Source of the DNA: Chara braunii
Taxonomy: Eukaryota > Streptophyta > Charophyceae > Charales > Characeae
NCBI GenBank assembly: GCA_003427395.1
Contig: BFEA01000835.1
Coordinates: 142,041-165,787, forward strand
Reading direction: 5' to 3'
Length of the DNA: 23,747 nt
Of this stretch, positions 1 through 9,410 are shown piece after piece. Position numbers and translations under genes: made by a program. Below the pieces are notes generated by a model. The model searched no databases. It saw only the letters and a list, made by a program, of their open reading frames with translations, and had not been told where the DNA came from. The first letter of the stretch is position 1. Each line of letters begins with the position of its first letter.

Positions 1-1
1 C

Positions 2-50
<49 letters not shown>

Positions 51-186
51 GTGATTGATTGATTGACTGGTGGGGGAGGGGTCGGCCCCCCCGCGATTGA
101 TTGATTGATTGATTTATTTATTTATTCGATTTTGCTTTTCTTTTTTTTTTTATTAGTTTATTGATTGATTGATTGATTGATTGATT
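1..186. repeat. ATTG/GATT tetranucleotide microsatellite
   Basis: Near-perfect (GATT)n runs fill 4-66 and 97-116 and resume at 159-186. They are interrupted by a GC-rich insert (70-95) and a T-rich stretch (117-158). No coding potential: frames across it give only repeated Asn-Gln-Ser-Ile residues. Confidence 0.95.
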
Positions 187-410
187 CGTGGGGGAGAGGT
201 CGCCCGACTCGCCCCACCCCGCGCGCTGCCACGCAGCTCCCCGCAGCTTCCGCAGCTCCCCGCAGCTCCCCGCAGCTCCGCGCAATTTCGCGCAGCTCCC
301 GCGCACGCGCACCTCTCTCTCTCTCTCTCATGCGCGCGCGCAGCTGTGTGCAGCTCCAGGCAGCCCCCCGCAACTCCCTCTGAGCTCGGCCCTGCGGACG
401 CGTCCGCGGG
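187..410. repeat. GC-rich block with a CGCAGCTCCC-type minisatellite and CT run
   Basis: From about 228 to 300 a 9-11 bp unit close to CCCCGCAGCT is repeated with variants. A (CT)n run follows at 312-329. A perfect 14-bp palindrome, GCGGACGCGTCCGC, sits at 394-407. Open frames on both strands here are Ala/Arg/Ser-rich low-complexity shadows and are not called as genes. Confidence 0.8.
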
Positions 411-460
411 TGTTTCATAGGATTTTTCTGCTGAAATCAACAAGAAAATTTTGAAAACCT

Positions 461-712
461 ATAATATTATCAGTTCGGAAGCTCTCCTTGTTGATTTGAT
501 TGTTGCAATCGGTTGAAACATTATACTACAGAATATATTATCGTTTTAAAAATTTTGTAGTTGATTTCAGTGATGAAACAAACACACAAGATTTTAAAGA
601 CCAATTATATTGTCGGTCTCAAAGTTTTCCTCTTGGATTTCAACTGGAAAATTTCAACACCAATAATATTGTTCGTCTTGCAACTCTCCTAGCTGATTTC
701 ATAAGATGAAAT
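461..712 (+). repeat. Degenerate tandem repeat, about 4 units of 59-71 bp
   Basis: Units start near 461, 532, 603 and 662. Each opens with an AATATATT-like stretch and then carries a CTCTCCT-like and a GTTGATTTCA-like motif. Similarity is partial, so this is an old array. The motif CTGAAATCAAC (431-441) also occurs inverted at 560-570. No coding assignment. Confidence 0.45.
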
Positions 713-719
713 TAATAGG

Positions 720-1668
720 AAGGTGAAGACGAGGGAAGGCTATGGAAGGTGGGAAGATGGAGGCAAGGCGAGGCAAGGCGAGGAATCGGTTCACTACAAG
801 ATCGACCGATTATATAAGCGCACACTCGTGAAATTGACCGACTACGTAATTGGTCGATTTCGTTGACAACTGTAGGTGGCCAGAGGCGAGGTGTGGGGGG
901 GGATGGCGGGGCCAGGCGAGAGAAGGAGGGAGAAGACATTGAAACACAAAGAGAGGTCGGCGGCGATGGTAGGCCGCGCTAGAAGGTGAGGGAAGTTCGG
1001 ATGAAGGCGTGGGTAGTGGAACAGAGGCGGGATGGCGATGGAGGGCGTACGAGGACAGGATAGCGGCAACGACGCGATAGCGGCCAAATGGTGGCGAGCG
1101 CAGGCGAGGATAGGCAAAGGGGAAGTCAAGATGGTAATGAGGGTAGGTGGGAGGGAAGTCGAGATGGTGGCAAAGGTTGTAGGTTGCAATGGCAGCGGGG
1201 AAAGGCTGGATGGCGGTGAGGGTAGGCGGGATGGTGCCGCGGGTAGGTGAGATGGCAATGGGGGTAGGAGGGACGACGTAAGAGAAAGGCGGAGGGGAAA
1301 TTGGGATGGTGGGGGATAGGCAGGAAGGCGACGCCAGTACGCGGGATGGCAGCGGTGGTAGGCGTAGGGGATGGCGAGGGTAACTGAAGAGGATGGTTGT
1401 GGTATGGGGAGGTGTAGACGAAGCGGTAGGTGAAAAGGACAGTGTGGCTAGGAGCAAGGGAATGTCGAGGGTCGGTGGAGGAAGGGATGGAGATTGGGAT
1501 GGTGGTGGGGGCAGGCAAGGGCGAAGCTGGGATAGAGACAAAAATAGACAAGGACAACATAGAAATGCGAAGATGGCGGCAGGGTTAGGCGAGGAACTGG
1601 TGCGCGTAGGTGAGAAGATTGCGGGGGAAGGTGGAGAGGATCGCCGTGGTAGGGTGCGGGAGGGCATG
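720..1668 (+). repeat. Long degenerate G-rich minisatellite
   Basis: The plus strand carries many irregular units of roughly 25-30 bp built on GGTAGGCGGGATGGC and GGTAGGTGAGATGGC. The bias is strong: the plus strand is purine-rich throughout. A 285-codon minus frame (810-1667) is entirely Pro/Ser/Leu/His-rich because of this repeat and is not a gene. An imperfect inverted repeat (801-812 with 847-858, ATCGACCGATTA type) lies at its left part. Confidence 0.8.
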
Positions 1669-1910
1669 TATGCATACGGGGCCCCCTATGCGCGGGCAGC
1701 CCTAAGCATATAGGGCACCCCACATTTGGGGGGCGGCCAAATATTAGCATATATATATATATATAAGGCCCCTTACAATTGCGGGCCCCTCATATGGGTG
1801 CCCCCTCTGTAAGGGGGCCCTACATGCATATAGGGGTCCCACAATATGCTCGAGAGACCCTCCGTGCACGTGCCCCCCCCCCCTCCCCTATGCATGCATG
1901 GCACCTGCAC
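1669..1910. repeat. Palindromic GGGCCCC / ATATAGGGG-rich stretch
   Basis: The motifs GGGGCCCCC, TATAGGG and GGGCCCCT recur in both orientations around an (AT)n run at 1749-1764. A poly-C tract follows near 1873-1884. The stretch could fold into several short hairpins. No gene seen. Confidence 0.5.
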
Positions 1911-2147
1911 TCGGGGTCCTTTTTTCTATTGCGTAGTCCTCGTAGTTCCATCGGGAATATGTTTTCTTAGAATCATGATAGTGTTTTCCTCAAAATTTTA
2001 ATAAAAGTTTTTTTTATTTTCTCATTTTCTAACAAATGTTTCCTTTTCGTTAAAAATAGGTTTTCCTTGAAGTTGTGGTAACATATGAGCCTCGGATCAC
2101 ATTATGTTTCCCCAAAATTGATTTTTTTTATCTAGGAAGTTTTTTAT
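1911..2147. other. AT-rich sequence, no recognised feature
   Basis: Mostly A/T homopolymer-rich sequence without an open frame or family resemblance. It marks the switch from the GC-rich left end to the AT-rich block. Confidence 0.5.
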
Positions 2148-2486
2148 GCCCGATCGGTCTTAAACGGCCGGGCACCCGGGCGTGACGCCCGAGGAACCCA
2201 GGCGTGCAAAAAAAAAAAAAATCTTTTCTTTTTACCGTTCTGCGCTTTCTCAGAGGATTTCAAATCCGGTCTCATTTCATTTTTTTTAGTGTTGGTTGCC
2301 AAAGGGGAGGAAGCAGGATATAAATTGTTTTTAAAGGGGCTAGGAGGGCTTAAAGGTGAGTGTTTCAGTCTGATTTTGTTAGTTTTTTTTTAATCTACGA
2401 CTCGGTGAGGAATTTTGATGTAAACCTTACCAAAAGTTGTTTGTTTTACAATTCTATACAACATCTTTTGTCTTCTGGAATTTTTT

Positions 2487-2518
<32 letters not shown>

Positions 2519-2595
2519 CCTGGGCTGCCCTGAACCTTGCTCGGGGGTCATGCCCGGCCGGGCATCCAGGCACAAGTTAGGTGCCCGGGCGCCCG
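2148..2595 (+). mobile_element. Dispersed repeat family, copy 1 (~450 bp)
   Basis: This segment is homologous, in reverse orientation, to 21245-21753. Shared landmarks in order are: a GC-rich end containing GGCCGGGCACCCGGGC, a homopolymer, a middle part (GGTGAGGAATTTTGATGT at about 2403 here), a second long homopolymer (T run, 2490-2518), and a second GC-rich end with GCCCGGCCGGGCATCCAGG. The two ends carry a related GGTC...CGGCCGGGCA motif in the same orientation. No coding capacity, so it looks like a non-autonomous element; its class is not clear. Copies are substantially diverged. Confidence 0.65.
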
Positions 2596-2767
2596 AAAAA
2601 ATAAGCTAACTTTTTATAAAAAACATTGTGGACTTTTGCAAATTGTTTCTTTGTCTTGGTCCATCTTTCACGAATCGTTAATTCCAATTGAGACAAACAT
2701 GAACCAGAAGTTAATTGTAGCTTGTAAATAGTAATATGAGGTGATAATGGTTTACTCTAATTTTGAC

Positions 2768-2849
2768 TCAAGGTGACAAGATTCGAACCTACGACTTTCT
2801 GTACCCGAAACTATTTGGCACCAAAAGCTACCTACATTACCCCATCTTA
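2768..2849 (-). pseudogene. trnP: Mitochondrial tRNA-Pro (trnP) pseudogene
   Basis: Read on the minus strand, the 3' half closely resembles plant mitochondrial tRNA-Pro: an anticodon-arm segment TTTCGGGTACAGA, then GTAGGTTCGAATC of the T arm and TGTCACCTTGA as acceptor and discriminator. The expected anticodon UGG reads CGG here. The 5' half (acceptor and D arm) is diverged and about 6 nt too long, so the cloverleaf is probably broken. I read it as nuclear-inserted mitochondrial DNA, on the same strand as the cox1 and rrnL fragments 1.1-1.6 kb away. The alternative, a tRNA-derived SINE, is less likely because the variable and anticodon parts also match. Confidence 0.65.
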
Positions 2850-3972
2850 AGTCATAAACATTTCTCACCGTGGGATTCCCATGAAAGGTAGTCTCATCGT
2901 TGTCTATATACGACACCATAATTTATGAATTTCTGATTTTGCCGCATGTTTTAACCTTGTAATCTATATAACTAAAATGTAATTAACATTCTATTCCAGG
3001 TATCTCGTATTATAGTTGAAAAATAGGTCAAAAAAATAAAATAAAAAGATTTACAAAACAATTAAGAGACGTGAGTTACTGCAAGTCCAATTTCAATTTA
3101 CCAACTTTATGCATGGTTGTGATAACATTAATTATTTTTATTTTAATATTTTAACAATAAATAAATAAAATCATGTACCTTTTGTACGACGGATAGTTTC
3201 TTTCTTTATGCAGATCCTTTCTTCTCATCGTGCCCTATGTTGCTGGGAATACAAACACAAGGCCTTTGTGTACATAATGCAGTACATATATTTTACATAA
3301 AGAATCCAACACATGTCCACATATATTTCATACGCACGACGCAAGGAAAAAATCAATAATAAAATAAAAATAAATAAAAATAAAATATTTTATCTCAAAG
3401 AAAATATCCATAGCAGATAAGCAAATGCTTGTTTGGTCTCCGAGCCAAAATTCATATTGAAATACCAAAACAAAATAAAAACAAAAAAAAGGTACTAATT
3501 TTTTTTTATAAAAATCACTACAAAAGTAACATACGCGTGTGTGTGTATGTCTATCTAATCGAAACACCCAAAAATTGAGGCCCGGTCTAACCATCAAATT
3601 TTATTTTGTTCAACAATTACGACTTCCTTCAATTTTTTTCCTTTTTCAATACCCATCGGCGCGACCTTTCGAGATTTTTCAAGGGGACCGTATCACATTA
3701 TGTAGATTGACTCATCGAACAAACCCTTGTACTTTCAACGATTATGTTCTTCACCTATTTTTTTGTTACTCATGTCATTATTCTCACTAATGATATTTTT
3801 TAACAAACAACCTTCTTCGACTTACAAATGGCATACGAATCATTAAACCAGTAATACCTAAAGGGGTCTTAGGCCCTTTTTGGGAAGCTGTAATTCAAAT
3901 GCACATGGACCCGTGCGACGCACTGATTCAACCACTGCGTTAACGACCTAAAATCGTCGAGGTACTCGCGGC
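2850..3972. other. AT-rich spacer, no recognised gene
   Basis: The sequence contains A/T homopolymers and a short (GT)n at 3536-3548. Short open frames on both strands show no recognisable family. It lies between two mitochondrial fragments and may itself be decayed organellar spacer or unrelated nuclear DNA. Confidence 0.4.
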
Positions 3973-4152
3973 TTAAGATAGTGTGCGTTGTTATTAACAC
4001 AATTGAAAATTGATTATTTCCACCAAGTATTTGTTTTTCGATTATCCCAATTCCATGTGAATTAGTACAGTGACGTATGTGCACATTACTCCAGCAATTG
4101 CACAAAAGACTAGTATAAGATACACCTATATCCTTATGGTTTGTAAAAACCA
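3973..4152 (-). pseudogene. cox1: Mitochondrial cox1 5' fragment (NUMT)
   Basis: The minus strand encodes the N-terminal part of cytochrome c oxidase subunit I. The order matches the family: FTNHKDIG (about 4148-4125), then CAIAGVM and VLIHMEL (about 4100-4055), then QILGGNNQF and VLITTHTIL (about 4036-3975). The middle part is in a different frame. A 1-bp insertion just after the NHKDIG codons and a 1-bp deletion near 4039-4054 break and then restore the frame, and the intermediate frame also reaches a stop. Similarity ends abruptly at about 3973, after roughly 60 codons of a protein normally about 520 residues long. It is a dead nuclear copy of mitochondrial DNA, probably old given the substitutions. 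Confidence 0.85.
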
Positions 4153-4260
4153 ATCATCTCTGTACACATTTTGTCATATCAGTTGTTCCCCATCTTTTAA
4201 TAATAAAATGTTTTTTTGAGCTAGTTTTGGCTGATATTTTCGATTTTCATTCTAAACTTA

Positions 4261-4360
4261 TGTCACTTCACCTTTCAACATCGGGCGGGTGTCAAACTCT
4301 ATACATCGTGTTACCACTTGGCATCGTCCTGTGTTTTTAATAAATAGTCGCTACCCCCTA
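4261..4360 (-). pseudogene. rrnL: Mitochondrial large-subunit rRNA fragment
   Basis: On the minus strand this reads as a piece of LSU rRNA. It contains GCGACTATTTATTAAAAAC and ACACAGGACGATGCCAAG, then GTGGTAACACGATGTATAG, then GACACCCGCCCG and GAAAGGTGAAGTG. The bacterial 23S equivalent is the GACTGTTTATTAAAAACACAG to GACGCCTGCCCGGTGC region. The GTGGTAACACGATGTATAG part fits plant mitochondrial rather than plastid 23S. About 100 of some 3,000 nt are present. It lies about 110 bp upstream of, and on the same strand as, the cox1 fragment. Confidence 0.8.
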
Positions 4361-4440
4361 TCATGTGTCACTTTCGTACATTTCGTAAAGAAAAACACTC
4401 AAGTTACAAAGTTATTTTATCGAGTTAATTCAACATGGTT

Positions 4441-4591
4441 ATCTAAAGCACTTTAGCATACTCTACTTCTTCACCTGTGTTGGTTTTGTGCATTTCATCT
4501 AGACACACACACACACACGATACAAACATATCATTCACATGCCTATATAATTTTGTGCTTTCCTTTTTCTAATTATCAATGGGTCATATCC
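4441..4591 (+). repeat. Left copy of 151-bp duplication flanking an adapter
   Basis: This 151-bp stretch is repeated, apparently without differences, at 4630-4780 on the other side of an embedded adapter. It includes a short (AC)n. The length equals a common Illumina read length. It is best treated as an assembly artefact and not as a biological duplication. Confidence 0.9.
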
Positions 4592-4629
4592 CTGTCTCTT
4601 ATACACATCTAGATGTGTATAAGAGACAG
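4592..4629. other. Nextera mate-pair junction adapter (contaminant)
   Basis: The 19-bp Tn5 mosaic end CTGTCTCTTATACACATCT is joined to its exact reverse complement, giving the 38-bp circularisation junction adapter of Nextera mate-pair libraries. This is library DNA left in the assembly, not a transposon end: there is no transposase, no element body and no 9-bp target duplication. Confidence 0.98.
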
Positions 4630-4780
4630 ATCTAAAGCACTTTAGCATACTCTACTTCTTCACCTGTGTTGGTTTTGTGCATTTCATCTAGACACACACA
4701 CACACACGATACAAACATATCATTCACATGCCTATATAATTTTGTGCTTTCCTTTTTCTAATTATCAATGGGTCATATCC
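4630..4780 (+). repeat. Right copy of 151-bp duplication flanking an adapter
   Basis: Same sequence as 4441-4591. The real genome probably contains one copy, with 4780 continuing into the unique sequence. Confidence 0.9.
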
Positions 4781-5090
4781 ACTAGACAAATAGATAGGAT
4801 TAAAAAAAAAAAAATTGATGGACAAGGGTGTTCTAAGCCACATCGTCCCCCCACACCCTTTATACATGAAATCAACCTCAAAACATCATTTTTTCGATTG
4901 TATTCACACATACCAGGTTCCTGGACACCAACCAACACTCGATCACACAAAAATAAATAAATAAAATAACATTGTGCGACATTTGCCCTCACACGAAAAT
5001 AAGTAAATAAAATAACTTTATACGACATCTGCGCTGTATGAGTAACACACTTTTACACATAAAATACATGTAAATAAAATATAAATACAA
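4781..5090. other. AT-rich spacer with small local repeat
   Basis: Two related units containing CACACRAAAATAARTAAATAAAATAAC and then a GCGACAT/ACGACAT motif lie at about 4944-4984 and 4990-5028. No gene seen. Confidence 0.45.
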
Positions 5091-5213
5091 ATGGCAAGTA
5101 ATATCGATATTACACCTGCTGAAATCAACCGTATCATGCATAAAAAAATCAAAGAACATGACCACAACGTTAAAATTATTAATATAGGGACAATTCTTCA
5201 AGTGGGTGATGGT
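5091..5213 (+). pseudogene. atpA: Chloroplast-type atpA N-terminal fragment (NUPT)
   Basis: An open frame starting at ATG 5091 resembles the N-terminus of chloroplast F1 ATP synthase subunit alpha. It has ITPAEINRIM (where plastid proteins have an I-R-x-D-E-I-S-x-I-I pattern), then VKIINIGTILQVGDG, very close to the plastid VKIVNxGTVLQVGDG block. Similarity stops right after GDG: the expected I-A-R-I-x-G-L is replaced by unrelated residues, and the frame ends at 5348. About 40 of roughly 500 residues are present. It resembles the plastid form more than mitochondrial atp1. I read it as an old plastid DNA insertion in nuclear DNA; neighbouring atpF or downstream atpA sequence is not visible. 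Confidence 0.6.
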
Positions 5214-6300
5214 CGTAGTAGTACGAATTTGTATAATATTTGTATACGCATTACCATATGGATCACTTCGCTAACTGTGTCAAAAGTAAATTTTCACATG
5301 GAATGCCCGAAGCGTTTTTCATTCTCTATTTTTTATAAAATAGTATAAAAAAAAAATTCCTACAACAATGCCAACCCCTTATACAAGCTGAAACATTTTA
5401 TTGTTCCTTTGATAAGCATAAAATATCATCCATAGGCTGCACTCATGCTATCAAGTTTTTATTTACATCAAAAAAAGATAAATACCAATTTCAACCTGGG
5501 AGCAAAAAATGTGCATCAAAAGTGCGATTGTCTGTGCAACCTGGAGATGCCAGCAACCTCCTTTATAATATTAATATATTTAACCGTACAATATATTTCA
5601 TGTTGCTCAAAACAAATTTGAGAAGCACATTGAAGTAAATAGCAATCTCATCACTAACACGAACAACAATGATTTCAAATAATGTAAGTTTTATAGTTCA
5701 CAAACTCGCAAACCAGCCCACAATACATGTCTACTTGTATAAGCACGTCAACTTACACTGAATATATTACATCAATGTTTTTTTCAATTCTTCACAGCCA
5801 CATTCTTTTTCGACTCAAGCAATTGCAACCAATATAGTTTAAACACATCATATTGAAAAAGCGAAGAAAAGGATTGCCAAGCAATGCCAACTATTTTGCT
5901 TATAATAAAGTTAATGGATCTCATTCAAACAACCGACCCTCTTATCAACAACAAGAAACCCAAATACGCAAAGGACTGAGAGGAGAGTGTATACAAATTA
6001 TATGGCAAGTAGTAAATCCAAAAACTTGGAGACACTTAAACATCCCAAATGCGCAAGTGGATAATCTTTGACGCATATATTTTCTCAAAAGACAAACCCT
6101 CCCTCTACTTTTGATAAACCCCCCCTCACAACCTTTATTATCGAAAATGTGCGATTAACAAATCAAACACATCCATTATGAAGTGATCAAGCTATTTAAA
6201 AACCTTATATCATATATTTTCCTTCATCTTGAATGATACTGTCATTGATTTATTTTACCACTTTATACAACTTATCAATTATTTTTATATTAAAAACAAT
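5214..6300. other. AT-rich sequence, no recognised gene
   Basis: Short open frames only (for example 5853-6071, plus strand, 72 codons). None shows a family resemblance I can name. No tRNA-like or rRNA-like stretch was recognised. Confidence 0.4.
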
Positions 6301-6932
6301 GCTGTAAGGGGGTCCCTATAGGAGATGATTTCACATGTTGCTAATGAATTTAACAAGGCTTACAATACATTTTTAGATGGTAGGGGAGATGAACCTTTAT
6401 TTTTTCACATGCATATGTTTAGGTGATACCATAAGATATGCTCATCAATCCTAAAAATAAGTTCTGCCAAACTCTCAAACCCATTTTTGACTAGCAAATA
6501 CCACATTAATATAAAATATGCCCCTTCCTCCTACTATCCAATTGGAAATCTCATTTTATATGAATAATTTGTCCGAAACCTTCCTATGCACCGAATGGAT
6601 AACAAACGAAGGATTATGTTGTAAAGGGGTCTCTATAGGAGATGATTTCACATGTTGTTAATGAATTTAACTAGGCTTACAGTGCATTTTTAGATGGTAG
6701 GGGAGATGAACCTTTATTTTTTCACATGCATATATTTAGGTACTACCATAAGATATACTCGACAATCCTAAAAATAAGTTCTGCCAAACTCTCAAACCCA
6801 TTTTTGCCTAACAAATGCCACATTAATATAAAATCTGCCCCTTCCTCCTACTATCCAATTGGAAACCTCATTTTGTATGAATAATTTCTCCGAAACCTTC
6901 CTATGCACCCAATGGACAACAAACGAAGGATT
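6301..6932 (+). repeat. Two-copy tandem duplication, ~317-bp unit
   Basis: Unit 1 is 6301-6617 and unit 2 is 6618-6932. Both start with a GTAAGGGGG/GTAAAGGGG-TCYCTATAGG motif and end with AACAAACGAAGGATTA. Scattered substitutions show the duplication is not an assembly error. No coding frame is conserved across both units. Confidence 0.9.
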
Positions 6933-7099
6933 ACTTGAGGTTATTGCATATACAAGCAACAAAACGGACTTGTTATATTTTTACACATATTGATAACCAT
7001 ACTGATGAACTTCACTTTATGTCATAGCACATTTTATGTCATAATCCTTTAGTGATGCCTCCAACTAACTAGAGGCAGGCAAAATGCTCAAAATCTTAA

Positions 7100-7183
7100 A
7101 GTTAATTTTAATGCATCCTTATGATTCCTTGTCGACCTTAAATTTAATTTTAATGCATCCTTACGATTCTTTGTCGACCTTCA
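7100..7183 (+). repeat. 42-bp direct tandem duplication
   Basis: TTAATTTTAATGCATCCTTA, then a GATTCYTTGTCGACCTT part, occurs twice in direct orientation at a spacing of 42 bp, with a few substitutions. Confidence 0.85.
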
Positions 7184-8433
7184 AAATTGGACTTGGCAAG
7201 ACATAAATGTTTGTTGATATATGCCTCGGTTCAAATCTAACGTAGTTTTCCTTCGATGATCCTAATTTCCAACATCTACATCGATTTTCGCTATCTTGTG
7301 CCTTCCGTCTACAAATATATTGCCTAGCTGATTTATAGTTAAAATCGTTAACTCGATATCAATAGCGTCCTCTATATGGTATGCCAACATACAAATGACA
7401 CCGAACTCGACAGGGAAAGGAATACTTATAGCAGGAAAACAAATATTTATGGAGTATGCATACAAACATTAAGTGTAGTTTTATGTCTGAAAGTTAACGC
7501 ACTCTTCCTTTGGCAGCTCTAGTTTCTTGCGTCAACATCGACTTTTAATGTCCTCGACCATTCTTCTACCATTATTACGTTTGAGTCGCCCAAATTACTT
7601 ACACCACCAAACGTCAATCCAAAAATCGTACGAGCATTCAAATTGAGGAAGTCCCAACTTGTTGTAAGGCATGGAGATCAAAGTAGCACCACCCCATGTT
7701 AATCGCGGCGCCCATGCCATCCTGACCAGACAAACAATCCCAAAATCATATATATTTCGTTGTATTTCTGCACCCACTTAAAGCAGCCCAAATCCTGACT
7801 CTTATCCATATTTAGTGTTATTGGTTGGCGCAAGGGGAAAGGGTTCAAACCAACAATTTTGCCCCCCCTCTCCAGACCATGCAATTATACATGTATCGCA
7901 AAATGAAAGAGGCTCGGCCTACTCGATCCACAGCCGGTCATGGGGAGGGATGGCAATATTGGCAATATTAACAATTTTATTTGTTATCCCATTTACAAAA
8001 AGTTCAGTGAGCAAAAATAGCAATGTACAGTTCTACATCATTAGGCATAACGTTTTAGAAAATAAACAATCATATCCTCACAAAAGGAAAAATATTTGCG
8101 CAAAACCAACTCCAAACATCGATCATCAACACTTTGACCTGGTCGGGGTGATATTTCAAACCAAGACCATGCTGCATTATGTTCTTCAAGCTCGACATAA
8201 TAATATGGCATTTGAAGGGGGGTGCTTTAACTAGTTTTTCTTTTCTTTTTCCTTTTTGACCTTCGATTTATGAACCCTCGACAAAAAATTAATCATCGGA
8301 CATCTCTGCCGAGTCGCTGGACATAAAGTGGTGGCCAAAACTGCTTCAAAATGTATCCTCTTTAGAATCCCAAAAGAATCTAATCTTATACGGTCAATAT
8401 CAAGCATACTTTGCTTAATCACATGGATATAAC
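7184..8433. other. AT-rich region with short unrecognised open frames
   Basis: The longest frame is plus 7815-8234 (139 codons), with a hydrophobic stretch AILAILTILFVIPF. It has no recognisable domain and starts in a low-complexity context. Minus frames at 7262-7465 and 7595-7884 are also unrecognised. Around 7240-7320 and 7500-7575 there is a weak repeat of a motif ending in CAACATCGACTTT or CATCTACATCGATTTT. I do not call a gene. Confidence 0.35.
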
Positions 8434-8550
8434 AAAAAGTACAATACCTTTCTCGGCCTTTCGGCTACGATCAAGTGTAGTATCTGTTCTGATCAGTTTA
8501 ATATCTGATCCGTGGTCCATCGAACCACATTAAAAAAAAAAAAAAAGTAC
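8434..8550 (+). mobile_element. U2 snRNA retropseudogene with poly(A) and target-site duplication
   Basis: The insert comprises a U2-derived body (8444-8529), an A-rich tail (8532-8546) and flanking 9-bp direct repeats AAAAAGTAC at 8434-8442 and 8542-8550. The 3' repeat overlaps the tail, so its left edge is ambiguous. This structure is the hallmark of LINE-type target-primed reverse transcription of a cellular RNA. No plant snRNA promoter element of the GTCCCACATCG type is seen upstream. Confidence 0.85.
8444..8529 (+). pseudogene. Truncated U2 spliceosomal snRNA copy
   Basis: The first 86 nt of U2 snRNA are present with no length change: the plant-type start ATACCTTTCTCGGCC, the branch-site recognition region GTGTAGTATCTGTTCT, and stem-loops IIa and IIb. 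Animal U2 starts differently, which points to the green lineage. The stem IIb sequence GTGGTCCATCGAACCAC still pairs. The Sm site and 3' stem-loops III and IV are missing, replaced by poly(A), so it cannot form a functional U2 snRNP. Few substitutions suggest a fairly young copy or a divergent parental gene. Confidence 0.92.
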
Positions 8551-8701
8551 CATTCCTTACAACAGATCACTCCTTCCCCAAAACATTTTTGTATATGTTG
8601 GAAGTTCTTTTCTTTATTAGTGTTACCTCTGTCGAGGACAAACTGGTAACTGTGACCAACCTAGCATTCTCGGACATGAGTGGTCGGAGCACCTGAAAAG
8701 T

Positions 8702-8793
8702 CATCCTAGCTCCGACTGCAACGTTCGTACGGACCAGAGGCCAAAAGGCCATCCTAGCTCCGACTGCAACGTTCGTACAGACCAGAGGCCAAA
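8702..8793 (+). repeat. 48-bp direct tandem duplication
   Basis: CATCCTAGCTCCGACTGCAA and the sequence that follows, through CCAGAGGCCAAA, occurs at 8702-8745 and again at 8750-8793 with one substitution. A second, looser direct repeat (ACAAATAACATNGG and following sequence) lies at about 8859 and 8939, 80 bp apart. Confidence 0.85.
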
Positions 8794-9211
8794 CGTGTTC
8801 TCCACTTCTCTCCACAGGATCCCTTCCAAGGGGAATTCTTCTTGAATCGTTTGAAAAATCAACAAATAACATAGGCTTCGATGGTATTGGGAACACGTTG
8901 GAAAAAAAGGAAGTAGTTCAGTAGAGCAGGACAGAGTAATGAACAAATAACATCGGTTTTTTAATGGCATTGGGGAATATGAGAGAATGTACGTGCAACA
9001 AGGTTTGAGAGGAAAGAGTCCAGAGTCACAAAAACACGCAGGAATGCAAATATGACAGGCATCCTTTTCAAGAATCCTTTAGTTTTATGGAGAGGAAACC
9101 AATCCTTCCTAGCAGAAACAAAAGCATTTCAAAAATTTCTCGTGGTTCATTTCTGTTGATCCATCAAGATTCTACTTGCAGTCCATTTTCAGACAACGAG
9201 GTTCTGTTATC

Positions 9212-9410
9212 TTAAACCACAAATACTTCGGAAACACTTATTCTCCGGGGCTGGAAACACTCTCTTCACGCCAAAGAAAAAAATATAACTGCGCAGGCCT
9301 CCTTTTGGCTGGTTCCTCCAGCCATTTTACTCATGAGACAGAGCCCTTGAAGTTGAGGCAGCACGCAAGCCAGGACTTTGCAAAAATGTCAAGATGTACT
9401 CCTGGTTCAG
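9212..9410. mobile_element. Probable degenerate member of the ACCACCAGTAC inverted-repeat family
   Basis: The left side reads TTAAACCACAAATACTTCGG, close to the family terminus. Near the right side, GGCAGCACGCAAGCCA (9357-9372) is identical to a 16-bp stretch at the right side of the copy at 12641-12795. The extreme right end (TACTCCTGGTTCAG) is decayed. Weaker than the other copies. Confidence 0.4.

Noticed and set aside
810-1667. 285-codon minus-strand open frame
   Set aside because: It covers a purine-rich minisatellite. The translation is Pro/Ser/Leu/His low complexity, and open frames exist in several other phases of the same repeat.
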